From contig CAUYUJ010022409.1 of assembly GCA_963575745.1 (NCBI GenBank), positions 54,871 to 112,370 of the forward strand: DNA of 57,500 nt, read 5' to 3'. This stretch comes from Prorocentrum cordatum. Its lineage: Eukaryota > Sar > Dinophyceae > Prorocentrales > Prorocentraceae. Both the position numbers and the translations under genes were made by a program. The notes under the pieces are model-generated. The model searched no databases and had not been told where the DNA came from. It worked only from the letters and a program-made list of their open reading frames with translations. Below, in pieces: positions 11,887-21,349 of the stretch; the stretch's first letter is position 1, and the number at the start of each line of letters is the position of its first letter.

Positions 11887-13113
11887 TTGGCGTCTGTTGA
11901 CCTCACTCTCTAACATCTGCTTAGTGACAGCCGCCACCGCAGGAAATGCGCTGACAACCTGCTGCCACTGCGGCTCGTGCACCTCCCAAGTATTACGAGC
12001 TGAAGTGAATGTGGCAATATTGATGGGACGCAAAGCACCCTTGGCGACGGTCCATATCAACGATCGCGGTGGTCCAATTTCTCCTCTCACTTCGATCTGG
12101 GCGTGCTGTTGCGTCATCGTTCTGAACGCTCCGCAAAACCTCGCCACAGCTTTAACGTGATCCCTTTTCCAAGGTGCGCACTCGATTTGGACACGTAAAT
12201 TTGATCCTGGGAACTGAATCGCAAGGCCCTCAGTCAAGACTGCAGGTAAGGGCAGACCATTGTGCCCATCAACAGTATTCTTAATGATTGCATCCCACTT
12301 CTTTTTAATCGTCCAGAGCAGGCCCCTACTCGTATTGGGTTTGAAACTGATCTTGACACTGCCAAACATATACCTGCCCGAATTGATACGCTCAGTTGTT
12401 TCACGATCTACTGCATCCTTCTCGAGTTGATTGCATCGCTCCAAGCAATTGTCGATAAGTTTTTGGCAATCACTCCACGTTAGGAGTTGCTCCGCCCGCG
12501 CGCCATGATCTGACCAATTCGTCACCCACCCTTTCAACTCAATGTATGTCGGTCTGAAATCCTGGAAACGCGAGCTGGGAGATAAGCCAGGCGGCCCGCC
12601 GCCTCCAATACCTCCACCAGCCGTAGTACGAGAAACATCTGATCCAGCACCACTTCCATTATGTACTTGACGCAGGGCCTCTTCAAATTTATTCATCCTC
12701 TCCTCCATCTTATTAGCTCTGTCATCGTGCTTCTGCAATGTACTCTCCACGGCTTTGATATGATTGTTCGTGTTCTGAATGGTCTGTAAAATCTCCTCCT
12801 TACTATCCTCTGCTTTGAAGAAATGGTCCATGACGAACCGCTCAAACCCAGTGGTGGCAGTTTTCATCATCTCCTCACGTTGTTTTTGAATATCACCTCC
12901 ATTCCTCGGTCTCTTGTTTTCTTTATTTGTGTCCACAGCAGCGTTCATATTTGCATCAACCGAAGAGGATGCACCCAACATTATTGCTTCTGAAATCTGT
13001 GATGGAATACCCCACTTGTTTAGAAATGCTTTGTCGTCTTCACGCTGTCGTTTCCCTGATGCACGCTCCAAGGATCTTAAATCAGCAGCGTCCCAAGGTT
13101 CAAATTGATCCAA
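11884..13113 (-). CDS. ORF1 protein of element 1 (coiled coil, putative RNA-binding)
   Basis: About 409 codons. The frame begins at a TTG and no upstream in-frame AUG exists before the element junction, so the true N-terminus is probably lost; the first AUG is residue 45. A basic patch KRPR (67-70) could be a nuclear signal. Residues about 90-150 are charged and heptad-like (coiled coil), followed by a Gly-rich linker (165-176). The C-terminal half shares PTYIELKGWVTNWS (188-201) and GSVKISFKPNT (251-261) with ORF1 of element 2 (PTYVELYGWVQDWS, GNIKIRFKAGT). I do not recognise this C-terminal domain. By analogy with LINE ORF1 proteins it would coat the element RNA, which is inference. The stop is UGA in the context CAA-UGA-CAA, and ORF2 continues in the same frame. 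Confidence 0.85.
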   Translation of the reverse strand: MDQFEPWDAADLRSLERASGKRQREDDKAFLNKWGIPSQISEAIMLGASSSVDANMNAAVDTNKENKRPRNGGDIQKQREEMMKTATTGFERFVMDHFFKAEDSKEEILQTIQNTNNHIKAVESTLQKHDDRANKMEERMNKFEEALRQVHNGSGAGSDVSRTTAGGGIGGGGPPGLSPSSRFQDFRPTYIELKGWVTNWSDHGARAEQLLTWSDCQKLIDNCLERCNQLEKDAVDRETTERINSGRYMFGSVKISFKPNTSRGLLWTIKKKWDAIIKNTVDGHNGLPLPAVLTEGLAIQFPGSNLRVQIECAPWKRDHVKAVARFCGAFRTMTQQHAQIEVRGEIGPPRSLIWTVAKGALRPINIATFTSARNTWEVHEPQWQQVVSAFPAVAAVTKQMLESEVNRRQ

Positions 13114-13130
13114 GTAGTCGAAATGACATC

Positions 13131-15794
13131 ATATAATGTAGAGAAAAATGCAGAGAACGAATAGTTGTTCAGCCCAACTCGAGTATCAGACCGAGTTCAG
13201 ACCTCTGAATGCGACAGACGGACGCGTCTGATGTCTCCGAATCGATTCCTGTGATTACCCGCCCTGCAGCCTCCCTACAGCCCGAGTTAAGTGCAGAACG
13301 CCGACAGTAGCTCTCAAGATGACTGGAAGAATACGAACAGTTTCGTGATTATGGATCGCGCAGCAGACCGAGTTCAGAGCTCTGGATTCGACAGACAAAC
13401 GCGACTGATGATTCTGAATCGGTTTCTGTAACTATCAGCCCTGTAGCTGTCCTATAGCTCGAGTTAAGTACAGGAAACCGAGAGCGCCTATCAAGATGAT
13501 TCGAATAATACGAATAGGTTTGCGGACCTGGCTCGGCTAGCAGACCGAGTTCAGACCTCTGGTTGGAACAGCCGAACGCGCCTGATGATTCTGAGTCGAT
13601 GAGGCGTGCTTACCAGCTCTGTAGCTGTCCTATATCTCGAGTTAAGTTCAGAATACCGACAGTGCGAATCAAGATGACTTCAATAATACGAATAGGTTTC
13701 CGGACCTAGCTCGGCTAGCAAACCGAGTTCAGAGCTCTGGATTCAACAGGCGAACGCGCCTGATAATTCTGAATGCGATAGGTGTGCTTACCAGATCTGT
13801 AGCTGCCCTACAGCTCGAGTTAAGTACAAAATACCGACAGCGCGTATCAAGATGACTCGAAACGGCCGATCCCGCCAGTGTGCTTTTTGGCAATAAAAGA
13901 TACCCGATCGAGCTGAGATCAAGATGACGAGCGGGAATTAGATCGAATATCACGGGGAAAAATACTAGAGCACAAACGAATTGTTGAATTTCGAGAACAA
14001 AATTTTCAACCGACCAAAAGTTGTGAAAAGTTCAGTTCTTTTTTTTCGAGCCAGCTAGCTCTCCAGCGCTCCGGAATTACTGGCGCCGGCGGTGAACCGT
14101 CAACCTGGTCACCGCCGGGAACCTCGTAGAGCTCCTTTCACGCGTAAGAGTGCTCAGAGTCGAAAGAGAGATTCTGAGAGCATTTCTCGAAAAGGGGAAA
14201 AATTGATTTTTTTCATGTCGACATGAAGATGGTTGCTCCAAGTGTTTTGATAGTAAAAGTGCGCCTACGGAGCTCATACTAAGACAGAGAGGCTCTCATA
14301 GTCGTTTACAGGTGCGAAAAATCTGCTTTCTCAAAATAAATGGCCAAATATCTTTCAAATATTCGCAACTGGGCGCCGGCGGTAAACCGTCAACCTTTCT
14401 TACCGCCGGGGGACTCGTAGAGCTTCCTGACAGTATATAGTGTGGGAAAAAATCCAGAGAACGACTAGCTTTCAGCCCAAGCGTTTTCAGACCTCTCAAG
14501 ATGACTCTAACAAAAAAACAAACAGTTTCGCAACCCAGTTCGAGTATCAGACCGAGTTCAGACCTCTCAATGCGACAGGCGGACGCGTCTGATGTCTGCG
14601 AATCGACTCATGTGATTACCAGCCCTGCAGCCCCCCTACAGCCCGAGTTAAGTGCAGAAAACCGACAGCATCTCTCAGGATGACTCGAATAATACAATAG
14701 TTTCGCGGACCTGTTTCGAGCAGCAGACCAAGTTCTGAGCTCTCGAATCGACCAACGAACGCGCCTGATGTGTGCAAATCGATTTCTATGACCCGCAGCA
14801 CTGTAGCCCTCCCCCAGCACGAGTTGAGTGCAGAAAATTGAGAGCACTTTTCACGATGATTCGGACAATACGAATAGTTTCGCGAACCTAGCTCGGGCAG
14901 CAGGCCGAGTTCAGAGCTCTCGATACAACAGACAAACGCGCCCGATAATTCCCAATCGATTTCTGTGACTATAGGCTCTGTAGCTGCCCTACAGCTCGAG
15001 TTAAGTACAGAAAACCGAGTGTGTTTGTCAAGAAGACTCCAATAATACGAATAGATTTGCGGACCTAGCTCGGCTAGCAGACCGAGTTCAGACCTCTGGA
15101 GTCCAGAGGCGAACGCGCCTGATGATTCTGAATGCGATGGATGTGCTTACCAGCTCTGTAGCTGCCCTGCAGCTCGAATTAAGTACAAAATACCCACCAC
15201 GCGTATCAAGTTGACTCGAATAATACGAATAGGTTTGCGGACCTAGCTCGGCTAGCAGACCGAGTTCAGACCTATGGATTCAACAGGCGAACGCGCCTGA
15301 TGATTCTGAGTGCGATAGCTGTAGCTGCCCTACAGCTCGAGTTAAGTAGAAAATACCGACAACGCGTATCAAGTTGACTCGAATAATACGAATAGGTTTG
15401 CGGACCTAGCTCGGCTAGCAGACCGAGTTCAGACCTATGGATTCAACAGGCGAACGCGCCTGATGATTCTGAGTGCGATAGGTGTGCTTACCAGCACTGT
15501 AGCTGCCCTACAGCTCGAGTTAAGTAAAAATACCGACAACGCGTATCAAGATGACTCGAAACGGCCGATCCCGCCAGGTGCTTTTTGGCAGTAAAAGGTA
15601 CCCGATCGAGCTGAGATCAAGATGGCGAGCGGGAATAAGATCGAATATCACGGGAAAAAATACTAGAGCTCAAACGAATTGTTGAATTTCGAGAACAAAT
15701 TTTTCAACCGACCAAAAGTTGTGAAAAGTTCAGTTCTTTTTGAGCCAACTAGCTTTCCAGCGCGCCGGAATTACTGGGCGCCGGCGGTAAACCG
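13131..15794 (+). repeat. Composite repeat array, block 2
   Basis: No gene is seen. Monomers of about 178 bp run from 13140 to 13850, followed by a terminal module (about 13855-14078). Next come a class B module with its hairpin at 14086-14118 and about 250 bp of its own body, a class A hairpin at 14376-14409 and a second monomer run to about 15545. A terminal module ends at a class A hairpin (from 15780) that is split by element 2. The monomers at 15050-15540 are nearly identical to each other, suggesting recent local duplication. Confidence 0.85.
14086..14118. repeat. Class B hairpin (example copy)
   Basis: The arms are CCGGCGGTGA (14086-14095) and TCACCGCCGG (14109-14118), fully complementary, with a loop of 13 nt containing ACCGTCAACC. 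Other copies lie at 5567-5599, 26774-26806, 35605-35637, 36028-36060, 39863-39895 and 42780-42812; degenerate copies lie at 42403-42435 and about 55663-55690. The class is followed by GGAACCTCGTAGAGCTCCT and a body of about 250-300 bp distinct from the 178-bp monomers. No retroelement is inserted in a class B loop in this window. Confidence 0.9.
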
Positions 15795-15806
15795 TCAACC
15801 TTTGTT
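15795..15806. repeat. Target-site duplication, left copy (element 2)
   Basis: TCAACCTTTGTT lies at the 3' end of element 2 and recurs at 21903-21914 at its 5' end. The last T residues cannot be separated from the A tail, so the duplication is 10-12 bp. Confidence 0.75.
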
Positions 15807-15865
15807 TTTTTTTTTGGGGGAGGCTGACCAGGCACCGAGCGCCCCAGCGCCCGTTAAGTGCCTAC

Positions 15866-18800
15866 CTAGTCTCTCTGCAGCTGGAGGTCTTGGGCCACCT
15901 GGGCTGCGGCCCGCAAGAGGCCCTCGAGACCCGAAAGCTCAGCGTCAGTGATACTGCTATGGGAGGGGAGTGCCTGTGCACAACGCCCTACTACTTCCCA
16001 TATGATTGGACAAGGAGAGGAGGCTTGGGGGAAGAGGGAGACTACCCGAGCTCTCTTATCTCTATGTTCAGGGTCAGGGTACGGATCATGGAAGCGAGGG
16101 ATATATCCAATCTGCAGAAACCAGCCGACGCCCACACCTTGGGCACACACTCCGCCGTCGAAGGATCCGCGGAGGCCAATAACTCGAAAGTTGTCTTGAA
16201 CATCAGGGCGAAAGATATGGTGGTGGAACAGCTCTCTGAATATCTGGCCTTCCCGTGCTAGATGGGTAAGTTCATCAGCTACTGTGTTACTCTCCCGATA
16301 TATGTGTCGAATAAAGTCGTTGCCCCATGAGGGGGGTCGTACTCCTTCCTCCTCCAATTCTTCCAACAGAGAAATAATATTTGCAACCCGCCTACGATAA
16401 GAAGCCCCATCTCCTCCTTCTCCACCCTCAACCTTCCAGAGACCGTTGATCCAATTACAGATAAGAAGCGAATCTCCCGTCAGCTCCAGACCGATCCCGT
16501 CATCACTCAGATCCCAAGTCGGCTCCTGTTCATTGTTCGAGGCCAATCTCTGGGCCAGCTTCTCAGACTCCTTCACCGACAACGGACGAGCCATCATCTC
16601 CTCCCCCCTCTCCTTCATGTAGTTTCCTCGTCCTCCAGTTCCTCCACGGACAACAAACAAGTCAAACAGAGAACCCAAAGTACAAGCTTCCAGGAACTGC
16701 CTGCAATACTGAACGAAGTCAGAGTAAGAGAAAGAACACGCCCTCCACCAACGATCCTCCAGATTCACAAACGAGGGAAATATCGTCTGGAACATGAAAC
16801 ACCAAGGATGTTCACCCGTCGCCTGCCCCTTAGCACTGCCTAATCGTGTCAGTTTCGAGGCCTCCTTCCACTTCCACTGGGAACGCAAATATTTTGACTC
16901 AAGTGTCCTTTTCTCCTCCCACCTCGGGGTACAGCACATCAGAAGCCGGCGTGCGTCTCGATGCGCACGAGGAAACACCGTCTGTTGTCCAGGTCCAGGA
17001 ACTGCCATCCTCCGACGCTTCGGGGGGGGCCTGGGGGGATCCCTAGGCCCCCCCCGCTCACAGGGAACTTCAATATCTCGAGAAGAAGAGGCCCTATCAG
17101 AGGGCATAGCAGAAGAGACCATCCCATGCATATCTGAGGAGACCGCGCCCATCCCATTCGTATCTGAGGAGACCGCGCCCATCCCATTAGTAACTGAAGA
17201 GACAGCACCCATCCCCTTGGTAACTGAAGAGACCTCCACCATCCCATTAGTAACTGAAGAGACCACACCCATCCCATTGGTAACTGAAGAAGAGACCATC
17301 CCATGCATATCAGAAGAGACCACACCCATCCCCTTCGTATCTGAAGAGACCGCACCCATCCCATTAGTAACTGAAGAGACAGCACCCATCCCATTGGTAA
17401 CTGAAGAGACCTCCACCATCCCATTGGTAACTGAAGAGACCGCGACCATCCCTGGGCTCAGCTCCGACTCAGGAATCTGATATCCGCTATCGACATTGGC
17501 TCCGAAATATGATGCTATGTCCGCTCCGAGCTGCCACAAGGAATAAAGGACTCTCTGCACTGCACTCTGGCACTTGGCTTCAAAGAACATCCGTCTAGCA
17601 ATTCTGAGTCGAGCTGGCTTCCAAACTACCCAACTTTCGGAGGCAGGCTTTTGGGGTGACGTCATCTGGTAAAGGCAATTTCCCTCAAAGACATTCAGGC
17701 TATGCAAAGAGTCCCTGTCCCAACTAATACCTTGACTTCCATAGGTGAGGATGCTCTGAACCCGAGTGATATAACTCCTACACTTGGCCGAAAAAGGGAC
17801 TGCCTTCGATCTAAAATAGGCTGCATGCGCATGGAAGGCTCGTCGTGCGGACCCGATCCGTCGCCGAAGGTCTTGGTGTGCCTCCCTATAGCTACAGTAT
17901 ATGCTGTTCCCCAAGACATTCATCTCGTCAACTACTTTGAACGGCACCATCTGATCCTGAACCCGAACCAGGATAGGCTGTTTTGGCTTCTCCGAGAAAC
18001 CGATAAACGCGACCCCGAGCGACTCGATCTTCCATTCGAATCCCCATCCCCGCAGAGTCTCTGTCATTTCTCCTACCTGTCGCCTAAACTCCTCCTCCGA
18101 AGATCCCAAGATATAAATATTGTCAGCATATAGCAAGTGGTGTACAGGAACCGAGGCCGAAACTTCTCCCACCGAATTTGGATCCAGACAATGAAACCCA
18201 ATCCCCTGCCCATCCCAAAGCTTAAATAAAGGAGCCCACATCGCAACGACTATCAGGTTCCACAAGGAGGGGCTGTCGTTCCCGCCTGTCCTGATATGGG
18301 TATCGATTCCCACATTCGGCAGCTGCAGCCCCTGAAAGAGAAGCGAAGTGACCTCACACGGCATAGGCACGAGCACACCGTACTGGAGCCAGGAAGGGAT
18401 CGAGAGGATGTCGAATGCACGTTTGACCGTCGAGATTTTCGTGTTCTGGAATGCTTGTTTCACGTCCGCTGACCCAAGAACCAGGCGTCGATCCTTCCCC
18501 CACTGTGAGGCGTGTTGGGCTGCTGCTTTAAGTCCTGCAAATATCTCTGTGCACGATCTTTTGGGAACGAAGCCGAATAATGATGCATGAGTGCCGGCCT
18601 GGAGACAATAAGGTTCAAGCAGGATTGAGAGGCAAGTACTGTACCATTTCTTAAAGATACTCTCCACAGAAATACGTCTCGTATCAGAAACATCGCATAT
18701 CGGATAAGATTTGGGAAGTAGCGTCGTCAATGTTCGATGCCACGAAGATGGAGGTACAACAATGCCACGTAAGATATCACAAAACAATCGCTTGATTGTG

Positions 18801-20278
18801 CGAACGGCTCTCCACGGCAGCGCTTTGACTACTTCTGCCCCCACCCCGTCGGGTCCCGTGGCTTTTCCACGGTTGAGTCGAGCTCGGGCCCGAAGGACCA
18901 CCACCATCGTAAGCGTCGCCTCCTGGGGCCTGGGGGACCCCTGGAGCTCCTCCCTGAGGCCCTGGACAATCTCGATCGACCGCATACGCTCCTCCTCATC
19001 CTCGCAGACCTCCTTCAACTTCATCATCTCCTCCATCCACCTCTCCCTGTCCACACTCTCCTCCCCCTCAATCTTCACCGCCTTCAAAGCTGCTTTACGT
19101 GGACGCTCCGCCTCCCATTCCAGCTTCGCTCGTTTGAATTTTCTGGCTTCCCGATCTCTTTTTCTGCGTAGAAGTCGATAGGCTAACGTCCCCCTCTCTG
19201 CCCTCCTCTGGTAGACCTGCACCTCCAAGGACCGCAACAATTCCGATCGTTCAGGGGCTCGAGCTGGGCGCTTAGGGGTACATTCCGTGGCCGACGCACA
19301 TGAATAGATAACACTCTCTGCCTGACACATAGCTTGGCACGAAAATAGATTGGCATCCAACAACTGGCGACACGATCGACGAGCAGACAAGTTGAGTGGG
19401 TCCCAGCCTTTTAGAGTACGAGCACGACGTGAGAGATTCCGTCTCGCCAACTCCCTGGAAGCCACTCTCAGAGAAGCTCGAACAAGGGCATGATCTGATA
19501 ATCTCATCACGGCTCCCTGCTGCTGTCCTACGTAAAGAAACTCAACCGAGCACCCCGACACCTGCGATCCATACGGAACAAGGATATAATCAAGCACTTC
19601 ACGACGGGACCCCTTCCGATAATCAAACCAAGTCGGCTTCCTAGTTCCAAAAGAATTCGAAGCACACATACGCTCCTGAACCAACCAATCCTCCACCTCC
19701 TGTCGCAAGCTCTCCACCTTCTCCTTCCTCTCCCGCTCCTTGGTCCCCGTGGCCTGGATCTGCACTACCTCCAGGCCTCCTCCCGAATAAACCTCCTCCT
19801 CATGCTGTAAGTGTGGCTGTATCTCAACATTCGCATCCATGGCAACAACAAGACGACAGAAACCATAACGACGGCATACGTACTTTCTGAGCAAGCTGAC
19901 CGCCTGGAGTGCACAATGTGATATCTCCAGAAACTCGGGCTGGCTGGCATCAGGCAAGTACAATGAGACAAAGAGAATCCGTCCAGCAAGGATCGCGCAC
20001 CACCTCTCTGAGGCCCACTGGCCTCGAACGCTATCAGCCCTCCGATAGAGTATCATAGCACGGCGATCCTCCGAAACGTGGTAATACAGTCCCATTTTGA
20101 CGAACCATTGCGCCTCAACGTCGATGTTCTGAGACTCCTGTACCCCCAGGAAATCCCAGCCTAGGTGTGCTCCGTAGACTACCCTCGACAGAACACTATA
20201 AGCTTTGTCATCCTTCGTCCCAGCACGTTGAAGGTTGAGCGTGGCGAAGCGGACTTCCGTCGGCTCCGCCCGTAGGCG
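15866..20278 (-). CDS. ORF2 polyprotein of element 2: APE endonuclease, RT, permuted RNase H
   Basis: Open from directly after the ORF1 UGA (1,470 codons). The endonuclease begins RFATLNLQRAG and FLGVQES, ahead of the first AUG (20093-20095). Counted from that Met, the motifs are VVAMDAN (83-89), LDYILVP (168-174), RLSDHALV (198-205), RT box A ADVKQAF (Asp544), GGNDSPSLWN (604-613) and box C YADN (Asp658-Asn659). RNase H motifs appear as GDSLLICNW (Asp1208), RESNTVAD (Asp1274), FDGGV (Asp1313) and TDAELSGLE (Glu1386), the same permuted order as element 1. A repeat tract (881-996) separates RT from RNase H and is absent in element 1. The stop is TAG. The predicted role is target-primed reverse transcription at the hairpin loop. 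Confidence 0.93.
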   Translation of the reverse strand, partial: RLRAEPTEVRFATLNLQRAGTKDDKAYSVLSRVVYGAHLGWDFLGVQESQNIDVEAQWFVKMGLYYHVSEDRRAMILYRRADSVRGQWASERWCAILAGRILFVSLYLPDASQPEFLEISHCALQAVSLLRKYVCRRYGFCRLVVAMDANVEIQPHLQHEEEVYSGGGLEVVQIQATGTKERERKEKVESLRQEVEDWLVQERMCASNSFGTRKPTWFDYRKGSRREVLDYILVPYGSQVSGCSVEFLYVGQQQGAVMRLSDHALVRASLRVASRELARRNLSRRARTLKGWDPLNLSARRSCRQLLDANLFSCQAMCQAESVIYSCASATECTPKRPARAPERSELLRSLEVQVYQRRAERGTLAYRLLRRKRDREARKFKRAKLEWEAERPRKAALKAVKIEGEESVDRERWMEEMMKLKEVCEDEEERMRSIEIVQGLREELQGSPRPQEATLTMVVVLRARARLNRGKATGPDGVGAEVVKALPWRAVRTIKRLFCDILRGIVVPPSSWHRTLTTLLPKSYPICDVSDTRRISVESIFKKWYSTCLSILLEPYCLQAGTHASLFGFVPKRSCTEIFAGLKAAAQHASQWGKDRRLVLGSADVKQAFQNTKISTVKRAFDILSIPSWLQYGVLVPMPCEVTSLLFQGLQLPNVGIDTHIRTGGNDSPSLWNLIVVAMWAPLFKLWDGQGIGFHCLDPNSVGEVSASVPVHHLLYADNIYILGSSEEEFRRQVGEMTETLRGWGFEWKIESLGVAFIGFSEKPKQPILVRVQDQMVPFKVVDEMNVLGNSIYCSYREAHQDLRRRIGSARRAFHAHAAYFRSKAVPFSAKCRSYITRVQSILTYGSQGISWDRDSLHSLNVFEGNCLYQMTSPQKPASESWVVWKPARLRIARRMFFEAKCQSAVQRVLYSLWQLGADIASYFGANVDSGYQIPESELSPGMVAVSSVTNGMVEVSSVTNGMGAVSSVTNGMGAVSSDTKGMGVVSSDMHGMVSSSVTNGMGVVSSVTNGMVEVSSVTKGMGAVSSVTNGMGAVSSDTNGMGAVSSDMHGMVSSAMPSDRASSSRDIEVPCERGGPRDPPRPPPKRRRMAVPGPGQQTVFPRAHRDARRLLMCCTPRWEEKRTLESKYLRSQWKWKEASKLTRLGSAKGQATGEHPWCFMFQTIFPSFVNLEDRWWRACSFSYSDFVQYCRQFLEACTLGSLFDLFVVRGGTGGRGNYMKERGEEMMARPLSVKESEKLAQRLASNNEQEPTWDLSDDGIGLELTGDSLLICNWINGLWKVEGGEGGDGASYRRRVANIISLLEELEEEGVRPPSWGNDFIRHIYRESNTVADELTHLAREGQIFRELFHHHIFRPDVQDNFRVIGLRGSFDGGVCAQGVGVGWFLQIGYIPRFHDPYPDPEHRDKRARVVSLFPQASSPCPIIWEVVGRCAQALPSHSSITDAELSGLEGLLRAAAQVAQDLQLQRD
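17108..17461 (-). repeat. 30-bp in-frame minisatellite inside ORF2 of element 2
   Basis: It encodes about 11 copies of a decapeptide of the form GMGAVSSVTN. Five units form a higher-order block (VEV, GAV, GAV or GVV forms ending SSDMHGMVSS) that is itself duplicated. All units keep the reading frame. The antisense frame is also open (EETAPIP.VT repeats), but that follows from the repeat and is not a gene. Confidence 0.92.
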
Positions 20279-20281
20279 TCA
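20279..20281 (-). other. In-frame UGA between ORF1 and ORF2 of element 2 (candidate recoding site)
   Basis: The codons are GCT TCT CAG TGA CGC CTA CGG. As in element 1, a Gln codon precedes the UGA, a C follows it, the frame continues, and the first AUG lies 61 codons downstream, after the first two endonuclease motifs. The surrounding amino-acid sequences of the two elements differ, so the shared arrangement is conserved rather than recent copying. Confidence 0.72.
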
Positions 20282-21349
20282 CTGAGAAGCAGACCTGGAG
20301 TCCGTGACTAACTCCTCGAGCTCTGCCGCCGTCATGGTGGTGCCGTGTCTCTGGGCGAAAGACGTCCAAGCTGCTGGAATAACTCGCCACTGCCCAGATC
20401 CTCCGAAGCTAGCCGCATGATACTCGGCCAGCAAGCTCCGCTTCCCCTCCACGGGGTCAGAGTACATCGTGGACGGTGACTTCCCGTACCCAGTCGATCC
20501 CTTGAGAAAGATGGTGGGGTGCGTCCTGCTCCAGACACCATAAAATCGGCCAACCGCTTGATTGTGTGGAATCTTTTCGTCTGGGACCTCTGCACGAACT
20601 CTCAAACGAGACATCTTCGACTTCACCTTGGTGTAAAAGGCGTGGTTGAGATCTGCGTCATCATTTATACGTGTGAGAGCGCGTTGTACAGCATAAACCA
20701 CTTCACTCCCTGTCCCGGCCTTAAATCTAATCTTGATATTCCCCGTCATCGGTTTCGATCTGGCAAGTTTCTCAGAGCTGACCACATCCACTTGACCGTG
20801 CAACTGCTCGTTGTCCGCTTTCAAAAGACCCAGGGTGTTCTGGAGTAGGGTGCAGGCATCCGTATCATCTATCATCGTAAGTTCCCTACTCGTACGATTC
20901 GACCAGTCCTGAACCCATCCGTACAACTCTACATATGTAGGAGTAAATTTTGCCGTCGATGTTCGTCCTGCGAATCTCGGGGCTGCTATCGTGGAGTTAG
21001 AAGATCCAATCGAAGCAGTGTCCTGGCTAGCCAGAGTCTCCAAGTTCTTAAGCCTAATATCCTGCTCCTGTTGTTTTTTCTCAATGGCCGTGAGTTTCGT
21101 TGTTTGAACCCCGAGACGTTGATCCATACCGCTGATGCGCACGTCAGTGGCCACCGAGGCGGCCTTCGACTCGTCATGATTCTGAAAGGACATCTGCATG
21201 AACAATCGCAAACTCTCATCTTTTTGAAGGCTCAGAATTTTCTCTCTCATGGCCTTCTGGTCAAGAAGATCACCTCCCGTCTTGTCCACCTTCTCCTCCT
21301 CCTCCATATCCGTCTTCATCCTCTTGCTACCCTGACCGTCAACCTCCAT
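20279..21349 (-). CDS. ORF1 protein of element 2 (coiled coil, putative RNA-binding)
   Basis: 356 codons from an ATG. A basic KRMK near residue 9 and an acidic EEEE stretch precede a likely coiled coil (about 50-108, with regular L/I/V spacing). Ser/Thr-rich linker residues follow (110-132), then a C-terminal domain opening with PTYVELYGWVQDWS (137-150) and GNIKIRFKAGTG (203-214), both matched in ORF1 of element 1. I do not recognise a named domain; no zinc knuckles (CCHC) are visible. The probable role is RNA binding and assembly of the retrotransposition particle, by analogy with LINE ORF1 proteins. Confidence 0.88.
   Translation of the reverse strand: MEVDGQGSKRMKTDMEEEEKVDKTGGDLLDQKAMREKILSLQKDESLRLFMQMSFQNHDESKAASVATDVRISGMDQRLGVQTTKLTAIEKKQQEQDIRLKNLETLASQDTASIGSSNSTIAAPRFAGRTSTAKFTPTYVELYGWVQDWSNRTSRELTMIDDTDACTLLQNTLGLLKADNEQLHGQVDVVSSEKLARSKPMTGNIKIRFKAGTGSEVVYAVQRALTRINDDADLNHAFYTKVKSKMSRLRVRAEVPDEKIPHNQAVGRFYGVWSRTHPTIFLKGSTGYGKSPSTMYSDPVEGKRSLLAEYHAASFGGSGQWRVIPAAWTSFAQRHGTTMTAAELEELVTDSRSASQ

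Larger units (their letters stand above)
7610..13130 (-). mobile_element. LINE-type retrotransposon, element 1
   Basis: A non-LTR retrotransposon on the minus strand with ORF1, ORF2, a 3' UTR of about 280 nt (7611-7893) and a short A tail (T run at 7610-7614). The 3' end is joined to the hairpin loop after CCGTCAACCTTTG. The 5' end runs into CATATAATGT, which lies about 40 bp further along the target, so the right arm of the hairpin and its flank are missing. That is a target deletion rather than a duplication. ORF1 lacks an AUG at its 5' end, so a small 5' truncation is likely. Both long frames are otherwise free of stops and frameshifts, which suggests recent insertion. Confidence 0.9.

Noticed and set aside
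16794-17480. 228-codon plus-strand frame opposite ORF2 of element 2
   Set aside because: Its EETAPIP-type repeats are the antisense of the in-frame minisatellite; the real gene is ORF2 on the minus strand.
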